A DNA stretch of 64,000 nt from Pseudomonas sp. PA15(2017) (GCF_001945395.1 NZ_MSXV01000032.1:48085-112084), one strand, 5' to 3'; numbered from the stretch's first letter, positions 45,364 to 55,447 are shown. The notes: generated from the letters alone by a model not told the origin. Translations and numbers: made by a program.

Positions 45364-46527
45364 TTAATATGCGACCTGATAGATGGCCAGCGCTTGGGCC
45401 TGAGTCATTTCTCGCGGATTGTTGACCAGCAGACGGTCATGCAGCATGGCGTCGGCGGCCAGACGCGGCAGCAAATCCTGCTCGACGCCTATATCACGTA
45501 GGCGCGCGGGTAAACCGCTGCGCTCGCTAAGGTCGGCCAGCTCGATGATGAATTGCTCGGTGTGATCCGTGGCATCGCCGCTGCGCAGGCGCTCGCCTAA
45601 CAACAGCGGTGCCAATTCCTCGTAGAGCGGCGCGGCCACCGAGGCGTTGAAGCCCAGCACATGGGGCAGCAGCACCGCCGTGCTGACACCATGGGGCACC
45701 TGGCAATGTCCGCCCAGCGGATAAGCCAACGCATGCACCGCCGCCAGCGGCGCGTTGGCATAAGCCTGCCCGGCCAGGCAGGCGCCCAGCAGCATGGCCT
45801 GGCGGGCCTCACGATTGCCGCCATTGTGTACGGCCTCGTCCAGGTTGGCACCGAGCAGGCTCAGCGCTTCGCGCGCCAGCATGTCGGACAGCGGATTCTT
45901 GCGCCGCGCGCCGGTATAGGCCTCGACGGCGTGTCCCATGGCCAACATGCCGCAGGCCGCGGTGACCGGCGCCGGCAACTGCAGGGTGAGTTCGGCATCG
46001 AGCAGTGCCAGGTCCGGCAACAGGCGCGCCGACACCACCGCGACCCGGGTAGCATGCTGGGTGGTCATCACGGCGATGGGCGTCACTTCGGAGCCGCTAC
46101 CAGCCGTGGTCGGCACCTGAATCAGCGGCAAGCGATGCCCCGCTGCTTTGTCGATGCCGTAAAGATCGCCCAGCGTCTGCCGGCAATCGGGATGCGCCAG
46201 CTGCGCGACCAACTTGGCTACATCCAACGAGCTGCCGCCGCCAAAGCCGATCACCAGCTCGGCCTGGGCGTCCTTGGCGAACTGTGTGGCATTGCCGACC
46301 ACGGCTTCCGGCGCACCCGCCAGCACCCCGTCGAACACGTGCAGCGCGACGCCGCCCTTGGCAAAGGCGCTGCGTACATCTTCGAAGAAATCCTGCCGGG
46401 CAACACCGGCATCGGTCACCAGCGCTATGGAGCGCGCGCCCCAAGCCTGGCATAACGGCACAAGCCGCTGGACGGCTCCGGGCTCGCAGATGAGATGGGC
46501 GGCTGTAGCGAAGCTGAATGGCTGCAT
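45364..46527 (-). CDS. Iron-containing alcohol dehydrogenase
   Basis: 387 residues of the group III alcohol dehydrogenase family. The NAD-binding region GFGGGSSLDVAKLVA and PTTAGSGSEVTPIAV is followed by the metal-binding histidines in CGMLAMGHAVEAYTG and HALAYPLGGHCQVPHG. It interconverts an alcohol and an aldehyde or ketone with NAD. ATG 46527 has GAGGAAAG upstream. Substrate unknown; proximity to the thioesterase gene is the only context. Confidence 0.9.
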   Translation of the reverse strand: MQPFSFATAAHLICEPGAVQRLVPLCQAWGARSIALVTDAGVARQDFFEDVRSAFAKGGVALHVFDGVLAGAPEAVVGNATQFAKDAQAELVIGFGGGSSLDVAKLVAQLAHPDCRQTLGDLYGIDKAAGHRLPLIQVPTTAGSGSEVTPIAVMTTQHATRVAVVSARLLPDLALLDAELTLQLPAPVTAACGMLAMGHAVEAYTGARRKNPLSDMLAREALSLLGANLDEAVHNGGNREARQAMLLGACLAGQAYANAPLAAVHALAYPLGGHCQVPHGVSTAVLLPHVLGFNASVAAPLYEELAPLLLGERLRSGDATDHTEQFIIELADLSERSGLPARLRDIGVEQDLLPRLAADAMLHDRLLVNNPREMTQAQALAIYQVAY

Positions 46528-46936
46528 GGCGCTTTCCTCGTTCTGTGCAGCGCGATATCGCGCGAAAGACCATGCCCCTGTCACGCAAAGATCGCAGCAT
46601 CCCGGCAAGGCCTCTGTTCATAGTAGGTCGTGAGCCGGAATCCGCCCGGGAAAGCGCGCGAAGGCAGCCGTTCGTCGATTAACTGGCTGAGTTGACCAAC
46701 GATTAGCGCCTGGCACGCCCAGTGTGCCTGCCAGGCGCCGTATCCAGGCGATTCCAACCCAGCCCAGTAACCACGCGTCTTTCGTTCGAAACCACGAGGA
46801 TCGCCGCTGAAGCCGACAATTGCCTACAAAAAAAGTGCTAGTCCATCCAGTTCTTGGGGTTATGACATATCTGCCTAAAGCCTTCCGCTCGCTCGACTTA
46901 GACTGAATTTATCGAATCGAAAGACGGAGGTGACTC
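46528..46936. other. Intergenic region without a recognised gene
   Basis: 409 bp between the divergent alcohol dehydrogenase gene and the coiled-coil gene. No REP, MITE or hairpin terminator was seen. GGAGGTGA at 46926-46933 is a near-perfect ribosome binding site for the downstream gene. Confidence 0.5.
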
Positions 46937-47440
46937 ATGCCCCTTTCCATCGACGGCATGAATATCGGCCAGTACAGCTATCGGCCAATTGGCACTACCA
47001 ACAATGGGCTGCAGACCAACGCTCTGGATCGCGCGACGCCTGCGGCGCAGCGTCTGAACGATGCACAAGAGCAGTTGCTGGAACGTCGGCGTATCGATCA
47101 GGAACGTCAGGATCGCCTGCAAGAGACACGTGAAGAGCGTATCGCGCAGCAGGAGCAGCAACAAGAACGTGCCCTTCAGGTGCGCCAGCAACGTCAGGAT
47201 GCAGCCCAGGAGCTGGACGAGCAGCTACGCGAGCAGCGGCTTGAGACACTTCAGGAGCAACGCCAGGAAGTGCTCAATCCACTGTCCGCAGAAAGCCTTG
47301 CCAGGCAGCGGGTACAGAGTGAAATTACTCCGCCGGCAGCTGATGCTGCGCAGGTGAGTCCGCGTTTGGCGGCTGAAGCCATTTCGGCTTATCGCCAAAC
47401 GGCGTCCCCGGACTTCATCGGTCGTAGCCTGGTCGCCTGA
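46937..47440 (+). CDS. Unrecognised Gln/Arg/Glu-rich coiled-coil protein
   Basis: 167 residues with no family that I recognise. The N-terminus is a short neutral segment (MPLSIDGMNIGQYSYRPIG). Residues about 33-112 are almost only Gln, Glu, Arg and Leu with heptad-like spacing (ERRRIDQERQDRLQETREER, QQEQQQERALQVRQQRQDAA), a long charged coiled coil. The C-terminal 50 residues are Ala/Ser/Pro-rich (ITPPAADAAQVSPRLAAEAI). No signal peptide or membrane segment. A near-perfect GGAGGTGA precedes the ATG and a very strong terminator follows, so it looks well expressed and monocistronic. It may be a structural or scaffolding protein. Confidence 0.75.
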   Translation: MPLSIDGMNIGQYSYRPIGTTNNGLQTNALDRATPAAQRLNDAQEQLLERRRIDQERQDRLQETREERIAQQEQQQERALQVRQQRQDAAQELDEQLREQRLETLQEQRQEVLNPLSAESLARQRVQSEITPPAADAAQVSPRLAAEAISAYRQTASPDFIGRSLVA

Positions 47441-47466
47441 CCGGCGCTGAAATAGCCGCAAAAAAG

Positions 47467-47507
47467 CGGGCCCTGCATCAGATCGATGATCTGATGCAGG
47501 GCCCGCC
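47467..47507. terminator. Very strong bidirectional terminator
   Basis: A perfect 19-bp stem (GCGGGCCCTGCATCAGATC with its complement) and a three-base loop, with AAAAAA on the left and CTCTTGTT on the right. It separates the convergent coiled-coil and hibernation factor genes. Confidence 0.9.
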
Positions 47508-47564
47508 TCTTGTTCAACGGAGAGTTTTAAAAAGCGCCACTACACAAGGTGAGCGCCTCCGCTT

Positions 47565-47984
47565 TCACTCCTTGCCCAATGCCTCCTGGCGTTGCAGAAA
47601 CTCTTCCTGCAGCAACGCATCGGCATTTTCCTCGTCACCTTCCAACTGCTGATGCAGATGACCAGTACCAACCGGCTTGCTTTCCAACTTGCCCACTAGG
47701 TGTTCCAGAGCATGACGCATTTTCTCGGCGGCGCCGTCGATGGCCTGCTCCAGCGATTCAGCCTTGTGAGTAACGGACAGCGGCTGATGGCCCTTGGGGC
47801 GAGCCTCGATCTGGCAGCGCTTGTCGTCCGCGCCGCTCTTGCCGCCGTTCTCGTCGCTGATATGCACTTCCACTCGCGACAGGAACTCCTCGTAACGCTC
47901 CAGACGATCCGCCACGGATCCGCTCACCCATTCCTGTAGCCGTGCGCTGCCTTCGATATGGTTGCTGTTCACATGAACTTGCAT
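47565..47984 (-). CDS. Ribosome hibernation promoting factor/RaiA family protein
   Basis: 139 residues of the HPF/RaiA (sigma-54 modulation) family: MQVHVNSNHIEGSARLQEWV at the N-terminus, RVEVHISDENGG, and an amphipathic AESLEQAIDGAAEKMRHALE helix. These proteins bind the 30S subunit in stationary phase and stop translation. It has an acidic tail of about 35 residues (LEGDEENADALLQEEF) beyond short HPF, but not the dimerisation domain of long HPF. The usual hpf beside rpoN would be a separate gene. Confidence 0.85.
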   Translation of the reverse strand: MQVHVNSNHIEGSARLQEWVSGSVADRLERYEEFLSRVEVHISDENGGKSGADDKRCQIEARPKGHQPLSVTHKAESLEQAIDGAAEKMRHALEHLVGKLESKPVGTGHLHQQLEGDEENADALLQEEFLQRQEALGKE

Positions 47985-48095
47985 GGTCTTCCTCGCTTTC
48001 GACGGGTCTAGGAGCTTGGAGGCGATCGGGCGAGACTAGGTTCCTGTTGATTGCCGCTGCCGCCGGCGATTAAGGCGGCGGCGAGCGAGACCGCG

Positions 48096-48698
48096 TCAGA
48101 AGCGGTCGCGGATCACCACTTCATCGAATGGCAGTTTGCCGATACGAGGCTTGGCGTCGATGGCTTTCTTGCCTACGGCGACCATCAGAGCGATCACATG
48201 GTTGTCCGGCAGGTTGATCAGCTTGGCCACGGCGTCGAAATCGAAGCCATCCATGGGGCAGGAATCCAGGCCCTTGCCGCGCGCGGCGAGCATAAGGGTT
48301 TGCGCCACCAGGCCGCAGCTGCGCATGGTTTCGTCGCGCTGTACCTGTGGTTTGTCGCGGTAGTAGTTATCGATGGCGCCCGCCATGAACTGCTGCACTT
48401 CGACTGGCGCGCCATCCCACACGCGGCCGACGTTCTTTTCCCAGCTGTCGACCTGGGCACAGACCACCACCAACATCGAGGCGTCGGTCATCTGCGCCTG
48501 CCCCCAGCCAACCTCGCGAATCTGCTGACGCAGCGCCGGGTCGCTGACTTCCACCAAGCGAACGTGCTGCAGGTTGAAGGCCGTGGGCGCGAGCAGCGCC
48601 AGTTGCAGCAACTCGTTCTTTTCTTCGGCGCTCAAGGTGAAACCGGCGTCATAACCTTTGACGGCGCGGCGGGTGCGGATGGCTTCGTGAACATGCAT
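48096..48698 (-). CDS. Nitroreductase family protein
   Basis: 200 residues of the FMN-dependent nitroreductase fold (MHVHEAIRTRRAVKGYDAGF, APTAFNLQHVRLVEV, GLDSCPMDGFD, MVAVGKK). It should reduce nitro or quinone compounds with NAD(P)H. ATG 48698 has AGGAG upstream; the longer frame to 48755 is unsupported. It stands alone, divergent from the MlaE-like operon. Confidence 0.9.
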   Translation of the reverse strand: MHVHEAIRTRRAVKGYDAGFTLSAEEKNELLQLALLAPTAFNLQHVRLVEVSDPALRQQIREVGWGQAQMTDASMLVVVCAQVDSWEKNVGRVWDGAPVEVQQFMAGAIDNYYRDKPQVQRDETMRSCGLVAQTLMLAARGKGLDSCPMDGFDFDAVAKLINLPDNHVIALMVAVGKKAIDAKPRIGKLPFDEVVIRDRF

Positions 48699-48973
48699 GG
48701 GGCTGGCTCCTGATGATGGCAATGGAAGGATTCGCTGCAATGCTAGACAAGCCACTCCGGCAAAACCATGGGACCTTTACGATTCGATTCATCGTCTGCA
48801 ACGATTTATTCGAAGCGCAGCCCGGTAAGGCTAACCGTCTCGCCAGAGCTCATGCTCGGCCATTGACGGGCTGCTAGACCGGACGCCTCTTGCAACGATA
48901 AAGGCTCAGAAGACACACTGGAGGCTCTAACAAGGCTATTCCAAACGAACGTTCGAGGGTTAAGCTATTACCC

Positions 48974-50104
48974 ATGACCAATTCGCCCTACATCGCCACG
49001 TCCTCTGCCGACGCCGCTGCGCTCAAGGTAGGTGGAGACTGGACACTCGCCCACTACGGCGCGCTGCTGCCCCAGGTCGCTGAGGCAAGACCGGCACTGG
49101 ATGAAAACAGCCGCGCCGATTTCAGCGAGCTGAACGCACTGGACACCGCAGGCGCGAGCCTGCTGGTCGAACTACTCGGTGCGCAGCGACTGATCGCCTT
49201 GCTGTCCGATGACAGCCTCAGTGATGAGCGCCGCGCTCTACTGCACACCGTTGCCACGGCCATGCAGCAGCAACAACTGGTGAGCGAGCCTCCAAGCCGC
49301 TCAACCTACCGCGAGTTTTTCGGACATATCGGCGAGGTCGTGGAAGGCATCTGGCACAAGGTGGTCGGCTTGTTGGGCTTCGTCGGCCTTACCCTCGGCA
49401 CCCTGTTGCTGATTCTGCTCAACCCACGCCGCTGGCGGCTGACGTCGCTGGCCTCGCACCTCGAACAGATCGGCCTGAACGCCGTGCCGATCATTGCGCT
49501 GCTGACTTTTCTGGTCGGTGCCGTGGTGGCTTTTCTCGGCGCGACCATTCTCAGCGACTTCGGCGCGACCATCTACACGGTCGACCTGGTGGCATTCTCG
49601 TTCCTGCGCGAGTTCGGGGTGCTGCTCACCGCCATCCTGATGGCCGGCCGTACCGCCAGCGCCTTTACCGCGCAGATCGGTTCGATGAAGGCCAACGAGG
49701 AAATCGACGCGATCCGCACCCTGGGGCTCAATCCCATGGAGCTGCTGGTGCTGCCGCGGGTATTCGCCATGCTGATCGCCCTGCCACTGCTGACCTTTGT
49801 CGCCATGCTCTGCGGCATGCTCGGTGGTGCCGTGGTGTGCGTGCTGACACTGGATATCTCGCCGTCGATGTTTCTGTATCTGCTGCAGGAAAATATCCCG
49901 CTCAACCATTTTCTGGTCGGCATGGGCAAAGCACCGATCTTTGCCTTTCTCATCGCGGTAATCGGCTGCCTGGAAGGCTTCAAGGTCACCGGCAGCGCGC
50001 AGTCAGTCGGCGAACGCACCACTTCCGCCGTGGTGCAGTCGATCTTCGTGGTCATCGTGGTCGACGCCGTGGCGGCACTGTTTCTGATGGAGATGGGCTG
50101 GTGA
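48974..50104 (+). CDS. MlaE-type ABC transporter permease with N-terminal STAS-like domain
   Basis: 376 residues. Residues 1-100 form a STAS-like domain (LNALDTAGASLLVELLG), fused to the MlaE permease with about five or six membrane segments (MAGRTASAFTAQIGSMKANE, EIDAIRTLGLNPMELLVLPR). MlaE permeases move phospholipids between membranes with an ATPase and an MCE protein. In the classical Mla system the STAS protein (MlaB) is separate, so this is the fused type. First gene of a four-gene operon; the next gene starts inside its stop (GTGA). Confidence 0.92.
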   Translation: MTNSPYIATSSADAAALKVGGDWTLAHYGALLPQVAEARPALDENSRADFSELNALDTAGASLLVELLGAQRLIALLSDDSLSDERRALLHTVATAMQQQQLVSEPPSRSTYREFFGHIGEVVEGIWHKVVGLLGFVGLTLGTLLLILLNPRRWRLTSLASHLEQIGLNAVPIIALLTFLVGAVVAFLGATILSDFGATIYTVDLVAFSFLREFGVLLTAILMAGRTASAFTAQIGSMKANEEIDAIRTLGLNPMELLVLPRVFAMLIALPLLTFVAMLCGMLGGAVVCVLTLDISPSMFLYLLQENIPLNHFLVGMGKAPIFAFLIAVIGCLEGFKVTGSAQSVGERTTSAVVQSIFVVIVVDAVAALFLMEMGW

Positions 50105-50880
50105 GTGGCGAAGCGATCATTCAGGTTCGTGACCTGACCAACCAGTTCGGCCCCCAGGTGGTGCACCAGCATCTGGACCTGGATCTGTATCGCGGCGAAG
50201 TGCTCGGCGTGGTGGGCGGCTCGGGCACCGGCAAATCGGTGCTGCTGCGCACCATCGTCGGCCTGCGCGAGCCCAGCGCCGGTAAGGTGCGGGTGTTCGG
50301 CGAGGATTTGCTGACGCTGTCCTCGCAGCAGCGTTCCGAGCTGGAGCGGCGCTTCGGCGTGCTCTACCAGCGCGGCGCGCTGTTTTCGTCGCTCACCGTG
50401 GTGGAGAACATCGCCCTGCCGCTGATCGAGCATGCCGGGCTGACGCGTTCCCAGGCCGAGCACCTGGCCGAGTCCAAAGTGGCACTGGTCGGCCTGCCGC
50501 CCCACGCCGGCAACAAGTATCCGAGCGAGCTTTCTGGCGGCATGGTCAAGCGCGCCGCCTTGGCCCGCGCCATGGCGCTGGAGCCGGACATCCTGTTTCT
50601 CGACGAGCCAACCGCAGGTCTAGACCCGATCGGCGCGGCGGCCTTCGACCAGTTGATCCGCACCCTGCGCGACGCCCTCGGGCTCAGCGTGTTTCTGGTC
50701 ACCCACGACCTGGATACGCTTTACACCCTGTGCGACCGCGTGGCCGTGCTGTCACAGAAGCGGGTGCTGGTGGCTGACACCCTGGACGTGGTCGCCGCCA
50801 CCGACGATCCCTGGATACAGGACTATTTCCATGGCCCGCGCGGACGCGCGGCCGAACAGGCTGCAACGAGGATTAGCTGA
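50101..50880 (+). CDS. MlaF-type ABC transporter ATP-binding protein
   Basis: 259 residues from GTG 50101. Walker A is GGSGTGKS, the signature motif LSGGMVKRAALARA and Walker B DILFLDEPTAGLDP. It pairs with the upstream permease. The start overlaps the permease stop by 3 bp; the frame is open further upstream inside the permease gene but that part is not ABC-like. Its stop is directly followed by the ATG of the MCE gene. Confidence 0.93.
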   Translation: MSGEAIIQVRDLTNQFGPQVVHQHLDLDLYRGEVLGVVGGSGTGKSVLLRTIVGLREPSAGKVRVFGEDLLTLSSQQRSELERRFGVLYQRGALFSSLTVVENIALPLIEHAGLTRSQAEHLAESKVALVGLPPHAGNKYPSELSGGMVKRAALARAMALEPDILFLDEPTAGLDPIGAAAFDQLIRTLRDALGLSVFLVTHDLDTLYTLCDRVAVLSQKRVLVADTLDVVAATDDPWIQDYFHGPRGRAAEQAATRIS

Positions 50881-51798
50881 ATGGAACCACGCGCCCATCA
50901 CGTCTTGATCGGCATGTTCACGGTGGCGATCGTCAGCGCCATCCTGGTGTTCGCCCTGTGGCTGGGCAAGACCAGCGCCGACAAGCAGTTCAACTACTAC
51001 GAGGTGATCTTCACCGAAGCGGTCAACGGCCTGTCCCAAGGTAGCGCTGTGCAGTACAGCGGCATCCGGGTCGGCGACGTCATCAGCCTGACCCTCGACC
51101 CGCAAGATCCGCGCAAGGTACACGCCACTATCCGCATCAACGGCACCACGCCGATCAAGGAAGACACCCGCGCGCGCCTGACCGTCACCAGCATCACCGG
51201 TGGTGCGGTGATTCAGCTGCACGGCGGCTCGCCCGAGAGCCCGGCACTGAAAGCCAGAGACGGTCATACGCCAGTGATCGTTGCCGATCGCTCGCCGCTG
51301 TCGCAGTTGATGGCCAATGGCGAAGACCTGATGATCAGCGTGACCCGCCTGCTCGATCGCGCCAATGCCATGTTCTCCCGCGAGAACACCGAGAACATCG
51401 CCAAGACCCTGCGTAACCTGGAACACATCACCGCCAGTGTTTCCGAACAGCGCGAGGAGCTGCGCGAGGCCCTCGCGCAAATGTCCACCGCTGGGCGTGA
51501 GGCCAGTGCTTTGATGAACAACGCCAACAAGCTGTTCAGCGGCCCGGCGCAGAACACCCTGCAGAGCGCCGAGCGCCTGGCCGCTTCGCTGGAGCGCAGC
51601 AGCAGCAACATCGAACAACTGCTACAGGACAACCGCGCCGCCCTCGACGGTGGCATGCAGGGCATCGGCGAGCTCGGCCCGGCCATCAACGAGCTGCGTG
51701 ACACCCTGGGTTCTCTGCGCTCGTTCTCGCGGCGTCTGGAGGAAGACCCGGCCGGCTATCTGCTGCGCAGCGACAGCATCAAGGAGTTTCAACCATGA
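50881..51798 (+). CDS. MCE domain (MlaD-like) lipid transport protein
   Basis: 305 residues. One N-terminal membrane anchor (VLIGMFTVAIVSAILVFALWLG) and one MCE domain (FTEAVNGLSQGSAVQYSGIR, VGDVISLTLDPQDPRKV) are followed by a long helical region with heptads (MLFSREN to LLQDNRAAL). It should sit in the inner membrane and form a hexameric ring or tunnel in the periplasm. Longer than MlaD because of the C-terminal helices. The stop overlaps the next gene by 4 bp. Confidence 0.92.
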   Translation: MEPRAHHVLIGMFTVAIVSAILVFALWLGKTSADKQFNYYEVIFTEAVNGLSQGSAVQYSGIRVGDVISLTLDPQDPRKVHATIRINGTTPIKEDTRARLTVTSITGGAVIQLHGGSPESPALKARDGHTPVIVADRSPLSQLMANGEDLMISVTRLLDRANAMFSRENTENIAKTLRNLEHITASVSEQREELREALAQMSTAGREASALMNNANKLFSGPAQNTLQSAERLAASLERSSSNIEQLLQDNRAALDGGMQGIGELGPAINELRDTLGSLRSFSRRLEEDPAGYLLRSDSIKEFQP

Positions 51799-52424
51799 AA
51801 GCATTCGCCACTGCCGGTGCCCTGCTACTGACCAGCCTGCTCAGCGCCTGCTCGATCCTTCCCCAGGGTGAGGCTCTCGACGTGTACCTGCTGCCGAGCA
51901 ATATGCCGGTGCGCACGGCCGATGCGCCACGGGAAAGCTGGTCGCTGCGGGTCAACCGTCCGCAGAGCAGCCAGTTGCTGGACAGCCCGCGCATCGTCGT
52001 GCTGCCGCAAGGCGACCGCATCAGCGCCTACCAGGGTGCCCGCTGGAGCGACCGCGCGCCGGCACTGTTTCGCGACCGGCTGATCGGCGCCTTTCTCGAT
52101 GACGGCCGCATCGGCGCCGTCAGCAGCGACGACAGCCGGCTACAGGCCGATCTGGAGCTGAGCAGCGACCTGCGCGCCTTCCAGAGCGAGTACCGCAACG
52201 GCCGGCCCGAAGTGCATATCCTCCTCGACGCGCGCCTGGTACAGGCCGGCAACCAGCGCATCCTCGCCAGCCGCCGCTTCGAAGTCCGCCAGGTTGCCGG
52301 CGACACGGCGGTGGAATCGGTGGTCAAGACCTTCGGCACCGCCAACGACCAGCTTTCACGGCAACTGATGGATTGGGTGGTGAAAGAAGGCCAGCGTAAT
52401 ACGTCGGATAGCAGCAAGCCCTGA
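51795..52424 (+). CDS. ABC-type transport auxiliary lipoprotein (PqiC-like)
   Basis: 209 residues with a lipoprotein signal ending in LLSACS (lipid-modified Cys near residue 18). The rest matches the auxiliary lipoprotein component of MCE systems (LDVYLLPSNMPV, SWSLRVNRPQSSQLLDSPRI, RFEVRQVAGDTAVESVVKTF). It probably anchors the MCE complex to the outer membrane. Fourth and last gene of the operon. Confidence 0.9.
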   Translation: MKAFATAGALLLTSLLSACSILPQGEALDVYLLPSNMPVRTADAPRESWSLRVNRPQSSQLLDSPRIVVLPQGDRISAYQGARWSDRAPALFRDRLIGAFLDDGRIGAVSSDDSRLQADLELSSDLRAFQSEYRNGRPEVHILLDARLVQAGNQRILASRRFEVRQVAGDTAVESVVKTFGTANDQLSRQLMDWVVKEGQRNTSDSSKP

Positions 52425-52452
52425 TTAGGGCGGCTTGTCTTCAGGTGCTAGA

Positions 52453-52678
52453 AGCCATTCAGCACCTTACTGTGGGAGCGGGCCATGCCCGCGAAGAAAA
52501 TCACGGGCATGGACTCGGTGTGATCTTTCAGCCATGTCGGGTGGATGACGCTGTTTTCATCCACCGCGGCGGCTACCAGTAGGTGGACGTACGAAACGTC
52601 GTCCGCCCTGCTCAATAGCAGCCATTCAGCGCCCTAATGTGGGAGCGGGCCATGCCCGCGAAAAAGTCTCGGGCATCC
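52453..52678. repeat. Two direct copies of a truncated REP unit
   Basis: 52453-52510 and 52621-52678 share GCCATTCAGC, GTGGGAGCGGGCCATGCCCGCG and CGGGCAT, a direct repeat of about 58 bp spaced by 168 bp. The right REP half is cut short in both. The gap 52425-52750 holds no gene that I can support. Confidence 0.75.
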
Positions 52679-52752
52679 CCACCCGCACTCGCCAGTGCCC
52701 TGCTACGTCCTGCTATCGCACTCCAGCAAATGGCGCCTGCACAACACTATAA

Positions 52753-52791
52753 AAACGGCCGGTGTGATCGCTCACACCGGCCGCTTGTTTT
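52753..52791 (-). terminator. Terminator of clpB
   Basis: CGGCCGGTGTGA, GCGC-type spacer and TCACACCGGCCG form a 12-bp stem, flanked by AAAA on the left, which is a T-run when read from clpB. It lies just after the clpB stop. Confidence 0.85.
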
Positions 52792-52807
52792 GCTGCAGTT
52801 GCGGGCG

Positions 52808-55372
52808 TCAGGCGAAGACGATCTCGTCGTTCTCGACCTTACCGGTCACCGTACTGCCCGGGTTGAACTGCCCGGACAGAATCAACTGCGCCAACGGGTT
52901 CTCGATCCAGCGCTGAATGGCTCGCTTCAACGGGCGCGCGCCATACACAGGGTCGTAGCCGACAGCGATCAGCTTGTCCATCGCCTCGTCGGACAGCTCC
53001 AGGCTCAGCTCGCGCTCGGCCAGGCGCTGCAGCAGGCGCGAAAGCTGGATGCGCGCGATGCCGGCGATCTGCTCACGGGCCAGGGGCTCGAACACCACCA
53101 CTTCGTCGATACGGTTCACGAACTCCGGACGGAAGTGGTTACTCACTGCATCCATCACCGCGGCGCGCTGCGCGTCGCGGTCGCCGACCAGTTCCTGAAT
53201 CTGCGCCGAGCCTAGGTTGGAGGTCATCACGATCACGGTGTTCTTGAAGTCCACGGTGCGGCCATGGCTGTCGGTCAGGCGACCATCTTCGAGCACCTGC
53301 AGCAGCACGTTGAACACGTCCGGGTGGGCCTTTTCAACTTCGTCCATCAATACCACCGAGTAGGGTTTGCGGCGCACCGCCTCGGTCAGGTAACCGCCCT
53401 CCTCGTAGCCGACGTAACCGGGCGGTGCACCGATCAACCGGGCCACCGAGTGCTTCTCCATGAACTCGGACATGTCGATGCGCACCAGCGCGTCTTCGGT
53501 ATCGAACAGGAACTCGGCCAGCGCCTTGCACAGTTCGGTCTTGCCCACGCCGGTCGGGCCGAGGAACAGGAACGAGCCACTCGGCCGATTCGGATCGGCC
53601 AGGCCGGCACGCGAACGGCGCACGGCATTGGCGACCGCCACCACGGCTTCGTCCTGACCGATCACCCGCTGGTGCAGCAGGCCTTCCATCTTCAGCAGCT
53701 TGTCGCGCTCGCCCTCGAGCATCTTCGACACCGGAATACCGGTCCACTTGGAAACCACCTCGGCGATTTCCTCTTCGGTGACCTTGCTGCGCAGCAACTG
53801 GTTTTCCGTGGTGCCGTGCTGGTCGACCATCTGCAGGCTGCGCTCCAGGTCGGGAATCACCCCGTACTGCAGCTCGGCCATGCGGTTGAGATCGCCTTTA
53901 CGGCGCGCCGCTTCGAGCTCGGTCTTGGCCTGCTCGATACGCTGCTGAATCTGTGCCGAACCCTGGACTTCGGCTTTTTCCGACTTCCAGATCTCTTCCA
54001 GGTCGGCGTATTCCTTCTCCAGCTTGGCGATGTCTTCCTGCAGTTTGACGAAGCGCTTCTTGGCCGCCTCGTCCTCCTCCTTCTTCAACGCCTGGGCTTC
54101 GACCTTGAGCTGAATCAACCGGCGATCCAGGCGATCGAGCACTTCGGGCTTGGAATCGATCTCCATGCGAATACGGCTGGCGGCCTCGTCGATCAGGTCG
54201 ATGGCCTTGTCCGGCAACTGGCGGTCGGTGATGTAACGGTGGCTGAGCTTGGCCGCGGCGATGATCGCGCCATCGGTGATGGCCACCTTATGGTGCACCT
54301 CGTAGCGCTCTTTCAGGCCGCGCAGGATGGCGATGGTGTCTTCCTCGCTCGGCTCGTCGACCAGTACCTTCTGGAAGCGGCGCTCCAGGGCGGCGTCCTT
54401 TTCGATGAACTGGCGGTATTCGTTCAGCGTGGTGGCGCCTACGCAGTGCAGCTCGCCGCGGGCCAGGGACGGCTTGAGCATGTTGCCCGCGTCCATGGCA
54501 CCCTCGGCCTTGCCGGCGCCGACCATGGTGTGCAGCTCGTCGATGAACAGAATGATCCGGCCTTCCTGCTTGGACAGCTCATTGAGCACCGCCTTGAGGC
54601 GCTCCTCGAACTCGCCGCGGAACTTGGCACCGGCGATCAACGCGCCCATGTCCAATGACAAAAGCCGCTTGTCCTTGAGGCCGTCCGGCACTTCGCCGTT
54701 GACGATGCGCTGAGCCAGGCCCTCGGCTATGGCGGTCTTGCCGACGCCGGGCTCGCCGATCAGTACCGGATTGTTCTTGGTACGGCGTTGCAGGACCTGA
54801 ATGGTGCGGCGGATCTCGTCGTCACGGCCGATCACCGGGTCGAGCTTGCCCTCTTCGGCGCGCTTGGTCAGGTCGACGGTGTACTTGTCGAGCGCCTGGC
54901 GCGACTCCTCGATGTTGGGGTCGTTGACCGCATCGCCGCCACGCAGGTTGTTCACCGCGTTTTCCAGCGCCTTGCGGCTCACGCCCTGGGCAAGCAACAG
55001 TTTGCCGAGCTTGGTGTTCTCGTCCATGGCGGCGAGCAGCACCAGCTCACTGGAAATGAACTGGTCACCCTTCTGCTGCGACAGGCGGTCGGCCTGGTTG
55101 AGCAGGCGCGCCAGATCCTGAGACAGACTGACGTCGCCGGTAGGGTTCTGGATCTTGGCCAGTTGGTCGAGTTCTTTGCTCAACGCCTGGCGCAGGCTGT
55201 TCACATCGAAGCCCACCTGCATCAGCAACGGGCGAATGGAACCGCCCTGCTGGTCGAGCAGCGCCTGCATCAGGTGCAGCGGCTCGATGGCAGAATGGTC
55301 GTGGCCGACGGCCAGGGACTGGGCATCGGAAAGGGCAAGTTGCAGCTTGCTGGTCAAACGGTCGATTCGCAT
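52808..55372 (-). CDS. clpB: ATP-dependent disaggregase ClpB
   Basis: 854 residues. The N-domain ([20 protein letters not shown]) is followed by the first AAA module (Walker A GEPGVGKT), a coiled-coil M domain (about 410-525, rich in Lys/Glu), and the second AAA module (Walker A GPTGVGKT). With DnaK it rescues aggregated proteins after heat stress. It lacks the IGL/F loop needed for ClpP binding. A sigma-32 promoter lies upstream. Confidence 0.97.
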   Translation of the reverse strand: MRIDRLTSKLQLALSDAQSLAVGHDHSAIEPLHLMQALLDQQGGSIRPLLMQVGFDVNSLRQALSKELDQLAKIQNPTGDVSLSQDLARLLNQADRLSQQKGDQFISSELVLLAAMDENTKLGKLLLAQGVSRKALENAVNNLRGGDAVNDPNIEESRQALDKYTVDLTKRAEEGKLDPVIGRDDEIRRTIQVLQRRTKNNPVLIGEPGVGKTAIAEGLAQRIVNGEVPDGLKDKRLLSLDMGALIAGAKFRGEFEERLKAVLNELSKQEGRIILFIDELHTMVGAGKAEGAMDAGNMLKPSLARGELHCVGATTLNEYRQFIEKDAALERRFQKVLVDEPSEEDTIAILRGLKERYEVHHKVAITDGAIIAAAKLSHRYITDRQLPDKAIDLIDEAASRIRMEIDSKPEVLDRLDRRLIQLKVEAQALKKEEDEAAKKRFVKLQEDIAKLEKEYADLEEIWKSEKAEVQGSAQIQQRIEQAKTELEAARRKGDLNRMAELQYGVIPDLERSLQMVDQHGTTENQLLRSKVTEEEIAEVVSKWTGIPVSKMLEGERDKLLKMEGLLHQRVIGQDEAVVAVANAVRRSRAGLADPNRPSGSFLFLGPTGVGKTELCKALAEFLFDTEDALVRIDMSEFMEKHSVARLIGAPPGYVGYEEGGYLTEAVRRKPYSVVLMDEVEKAHPDVFNVLLQVLEDGRLTDSHGRTVDFKNTVIVMTSNLGSAQIQELVGDRDAQRAAVMDAVSNHFRPEFVNRIDEVVVFEPLAREQIAGIARIQLSRLLQRLAERELSLELSDEAMDKLIAVGYDPVYGARPLKRAIQRWIENPLAQLILSGQFNPGSTVTGKVENDEIVFA

Positions 55373-55447
55373 GGCGTCATCCTTCCTTCTAGAGGCAGGC
55401 CGGCGCGGTGCATGCGCCTGAGATTAGAACCTGCCGAGATGGAGAAT

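Noticed and set aside
53264..54658. 464-residue open frame antisense to clpB
   Set aside because: A frame shadow of clpB; no recognisable motifs.
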